Shown here piece after piece: positions 61,926 through 64,000 of a DNA stretch of 64,000 bases. The position numbers and the translations under genes were made by a program. Below the pieces are notes generated by a model. It was given only the letters and a program-made list of their open reading frames with translations, had not been told where the DNA came from and ran no database searches. This DNA is from Pseudomonas schmalbachii (GTDB lineage: Bacteria; Pseudomonadota; Gammaproteobacteria; Pseudomonadales; Pseudomonadaceae): positions 806,001-870,000 of the forward strand of contig NZ_JAELYA010000001.1 in the NCBI RefSeq assembly GCF_017589465.1, given 5' to 3'. Each line of letters begins with the position of its first letter. The first letter of the stretch is position 1.

Positions 61926-62954
61926 TTGAAAGAAAGGAGGTATTTCAGCGATGGCTTGCAGGGACGCAACCTCCGCTTCGTTGGCGAACAGAAGGACGAG
62001 TTCCTGCCGGAAGCACGGGTGGGCTTCGTCCTGCTCGAACACTTTTCTCTTCCGGCCTTCACGCAAGCGCTCGACACCCTGGTCACCGCGAACCTGATCA
62101 GGGCGGGAGCTTTTGCCACGCGGACCTTCAGCCTGGATGGAAACTCGGCCGCCAGCGACCTCGGGCTGGTCATCACCCCGAGCGCGGCACTGCGGATCGA
62201 GCACCTGCACGAGTTCGATCTTCTGGTGGTGTGCGGCGGCCTGCGAACGGCGCTGCGTCCCACACCCGAGCTGACGCACCTGTTGCAGGCAGCGGCCGAA
62301 AAGGGCATCGCACTGGCCGGGCTGTGGAATGGCGCCTGGTTCCTGGGTCAGGCGGGGCTGCTCGACGGCTACAAGTGCGCCGTGCATCCGGAGAATCGGG
62401 CAGCGCTCGCCGAAATAGCCAGGAACAGCCAGGTGACCTGCGAGAGCTATGTGGTCGACCGCGACCGGCTCACCGCCGCGAGCCCCATGGGCGCCTTCAA
62501 CATGGTGCTGAAATGGATCGACAACCTGCATGGACGCGGACTGGTCGACGCCATCGTCGATATCCTCGCCTTCGAAGAGTCCCGCTATCGAAGAGTGCAT
62601 CCGTCGCTGCACGAGAAAATGAGCGAGCCGGTCCGGGATGCGATCACCCTGATGAGCGCGAACATCGAAGAACCCCTGAGCCAGGATCAGCTTGCCGTTT
62701 ATGTCGGCCGCTCCAAGCGACAGCTCGAACGGCTGTTCAAGCAGCAACTGGGAACCACGCCGGTGCGTTTCTATCTGGAATTGCGGATAACCGAGAGCCG
62801 TCGCCTGCTCCAGCACTCGGACCTGCCCATTTCCGAAGTGAGCATCGCCTGCGGCTTTGCTTCGGCCAGCCACTTCAGCAAGTGTTACGCCGCCTTCTAT
62901 GGGTACTCCCCATCCAGGGAGGTACGGTACGGGTGCGTGAAGTCGGCGAAGTAG
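61926..62954 (+). CDS. GlxA-family AraC regulator, third copy
   Basis: A 342-residue regulator with a DJ-1/PfpI-like domain (LLEHFSLPAFTQALDTLVTA, LLVVCGGLR, GLWNGAWFLGQAGLLDGYKC) and a C-terminal AraC HTH (LSQDQLAVYVGRSKRQLERL ... SVACGFASASHFSKCYAAFY-type helices). It belongs with the two tandem regulators but is clearly more diverged. The start is uncertain: there is no in-frame ATG after an upstream 61797 ATG (overlapping the terminator). TTG 61926 with AGAGGA upstream gives an N-terminus matching the relatives in length. A strong Shine-Dalgarno at 61933-61941 points at an out-of-frame ATG 61951. Confidence 0.85.
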   Translation: MKERRYFSDGLQGRNLRFVGEQKDEFLPEARVGFVLLEHFSLPAFTQALDTLVTANLIRAGAFATRTFSLDGNSAASDLGLVITPSAALRIEHLHEFDLLVVCGGLRTALRPTPELTHLLQAAAEKGIALAGLWNGAWFLGQAGLLDGYKCAVHPENRAALAEIARNSQVTCESYVVDRDRLTAASPMGAFNMVLKWIDNLHGRGLVDAIVDILAFEESRYRRVHPSLHEKMSEPVRDAITLMSANIEEPLSQDQLAVYVGRSKRQLERLFKQQLGTTPVRFYLELRITESRRLLQHSDLPISEVSIACGFASASHFSKCYAAFYGYSPSREVRYGCVKSAK

Positions 62955-63201
62955 TCGAAGGCTCGCCATCGCCCTGGATGCGGGTTTCAATGATGAGGGA
63001 GCAACTGTCGCACAGGCTCATACATAACCAGAAGCATAGGTGAACGGAATGATGCCACGCAGCCAGGCTCGTCTTGCGCGGCACGGTCGAACTACTATTC
63101 AGGACAGGCCCCATCTTTCCTGGCCGCCCTTGCGGCCACCGGGGCACGACACCGCGGACACGCGGTCGATGATCCAGATGCCAGAAGTCGGAATCGCATA
63201 C
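62955..63201. other. Intergenic gap before ppnN
   Basis: This 247-bp stretch shows no convincing gene or ribosome site apart from the ppnN leader. A stretch of purine/pyrimidine mix around 63080-63170 gives no clear promoter by eye. Confidence 0.4.
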
Positions 63202-64000
63202 ATGGAAGCAGTAAAGTCCTCCAGATTCACCGTCAACGCCGCCGTCAGCCCCAAGGGCACCCTCGAAACCCTGTCCCAGCGTGAAGTGCAGCAGCTCAGC
63301 GAAGCTGGCTCGGGCAGCATCTACGGCCTCTTCCGCCAGTGCGCGCTAGCCATTCTCAACACCGGCGCGCGTATCGACGACGCCAGGACCATCCTCGACG
63401 CCTACCGCGACTTCGAGGTCCGCATTCACCAGCAGGACCGTGGCGTGCGCCTGGAACTGGTCAATGCGCCGGCCGACGCCTTCGTCGATGGCGAAATGAT
63501 CGCCGGCACCCGCGAAATGCTCTTCAGCGCATTGCGCGATATCGTCTACACCGCCAGCGAGCTGGAGAACCAGCGCGTCGACCTGAACAGTTCGCAGGGC
63601 ATCACCGATTACGTCTTCCACCTGCTGCGCAACGCCCGCACCATGCGGCCGGGCGTGGACCCGAAGATCGTCGTGTGCTGGGGCGGGCATTCGATCAGCA
63701 GCGAGGAATACATCTATTCCAAGCGGGTCGGCCACGAGCTCGGCCTGCGCAACCTGGATGTCTGCACCGGTTGCGGTCCCGGTGTGATGAAAGGGCCGAT
63801 GAAGGGGGCCACCATCGGCCACGCGAAGCAGCGCCATCACGGCGGCCGCTACCTCGGGCTGACGGAGCCGGGGATCATCGCCGCGGAGGCGCCCAACCCT
63901 ATCGTCAACGAGCTGGTGATCCTGCCGGACATCGAAAAGCGCCTGGAAGCCTTCGTACGCGTCGGCCATGGCATCGTCATCTTCCCGGGCGGGGTCGGCA
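63202..64000 (+). CDS. ppnN: Nucleotide 5'-monophosphate nucleosidase PpnN (YgdH), partial
   Basis: The first 266 codons are in the window. The LOG/lysine-decarboxylase-like core is visible: VVCWGGHSISSEEYIYSKRV, CTGCGPGVMKGPMKGATIGH, LGLTEPGIIAAEAPNPIVNE and IFPGGVG. It cleaves purine and pyrimidine nucleoside monophosphates to base and ribose 5-phosphate, and in E. coli is stimulated by (p)ppGpp. The start is uncertain: ATG 63202 is used; an in-frame ATG at 63178 (MPEVGIAYM) is possible. The gene runs off the right edge. Confidence 0.9.
   Translation, partial: MEAVKSSRFTVNAAVSPKGTLETLSQREVQQLSEAGSGSIYGLFRQCALAILNTGARIDDARTILDAYRDFEVRIHQQDRGVRLELVNAPADAFVDGEMIAGTREMLFSALRDIVYTASELENQRVDLNSSQGITDYVFHLLRNARTMRPGVDPKIVVCWGGHSISSEEYIYSKRVGHELGLRNLDVCTGCGPGVMKGPMKGATIGHAKQRHHGGRYLGLTEPGIIAAEAPNPIVNELVILPDIEKRLEAFVRVGHGIVIFPGGVG

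Noticed and set aside
60207..62990. Long minus-strand open frame over the permease and third GlxA gene.
   Set aside because: Spans two real genes and a strong terminator, with no motif.

Overview
The window is GC-rich chromosomal DNA that reads like a Pseudomonas of the P. nitroreducens / P. citronellolis / P. aeruginosa relatives. The main clues are a class Ia ribonucleotide reductase (nrdA with two ATP cones, nrdB) directly downstream of a divergent RstAB-like two-component pair, a FecI-FecR-TonB receptor cassette, REP/RAYT elements, many GlxA/AraC-type and MalT/LuxR-type regulators, and ppnN at the right edge. The species assignment is inference; no rRNA, tRNA, CRISPR array, prophage or origin of replication was seen.

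Layout. 0-2.5 kb: end of a GFA-family gene, then egtBD (ergothioneine synthesis). 2.5-9.0 kb (minus): ECF sigma factor, FecR-like anti-sigma factor, STN-bearing TonB receptor, then three overlapping inner-membrane genes (DUF3649, PepSY, DUF3325), which together look like a self-regulated ferric-siderophore uptake and reduction cassette. 9.2-12.6 kb: two alpha/beta hydrolases and an isochorismatase-like hydrolase, divergent from a GlxA/AraC regulator. 12.6-20.2 kb: two-component system and nrdAB, separated by an 843-bp intergenic region with NrdR-like boxes and a DnaA box. 20.3-22.8 kb: a small accessory patch with an AT-rich RelA/SpoT-domain gene, a REP-associated tyrosine transposase with its REP hairpins, and the remnant of a FadL-type porin.

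22.9-42.7 kb is a hydrophobic-substrate module. It holds two exported DUF1254/DUF1214 proteins, a DUF1302 outer-membrane protein divergent from a DUF1329 exported protein, an operon for CoA-dependent catabolism (acyl-CoA dehydrogenase, SCP2-like thiolase, acyl-CoA ligase, saccharopine-dehydrogenase-like oxidoreductase, two SDRs), and two large MalT-type LuxR regulators. Four promoters in this module share a C5-ATYS-G5-like inverted repeat centred near -43 at a nearly fixed distance from a TAGNNT -10 element. This is direct sequence evidence for a local regulon under one LuxR-type activator.

42.9-63.0 kb looks like a quaternary-amine / imino-acid module. It has two tandem GlxA regulators, an MmgE/PrpD-family enzyme, a ProVWX-type betaine ABC transporter, an EamA exporter, a Rieske oxygenase whose bridging residue is Glu as in carnitine and betaine oxygenases, a LysR regulator, an OrdL/PuuB-type FAD oxidase, an MFS carrier, a DapA-family lyase/deaminase, an aldehyde dehydrogenase, a second EamA protein, an amino-acid permease and a third GlxA regulator. 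A route from an N-methylated (possibly hydroxyproline-type) betaine to a 2-oxoglutarate-level product fits the enzyme set, but the substrate is inferred. The window ends inside ppnN.
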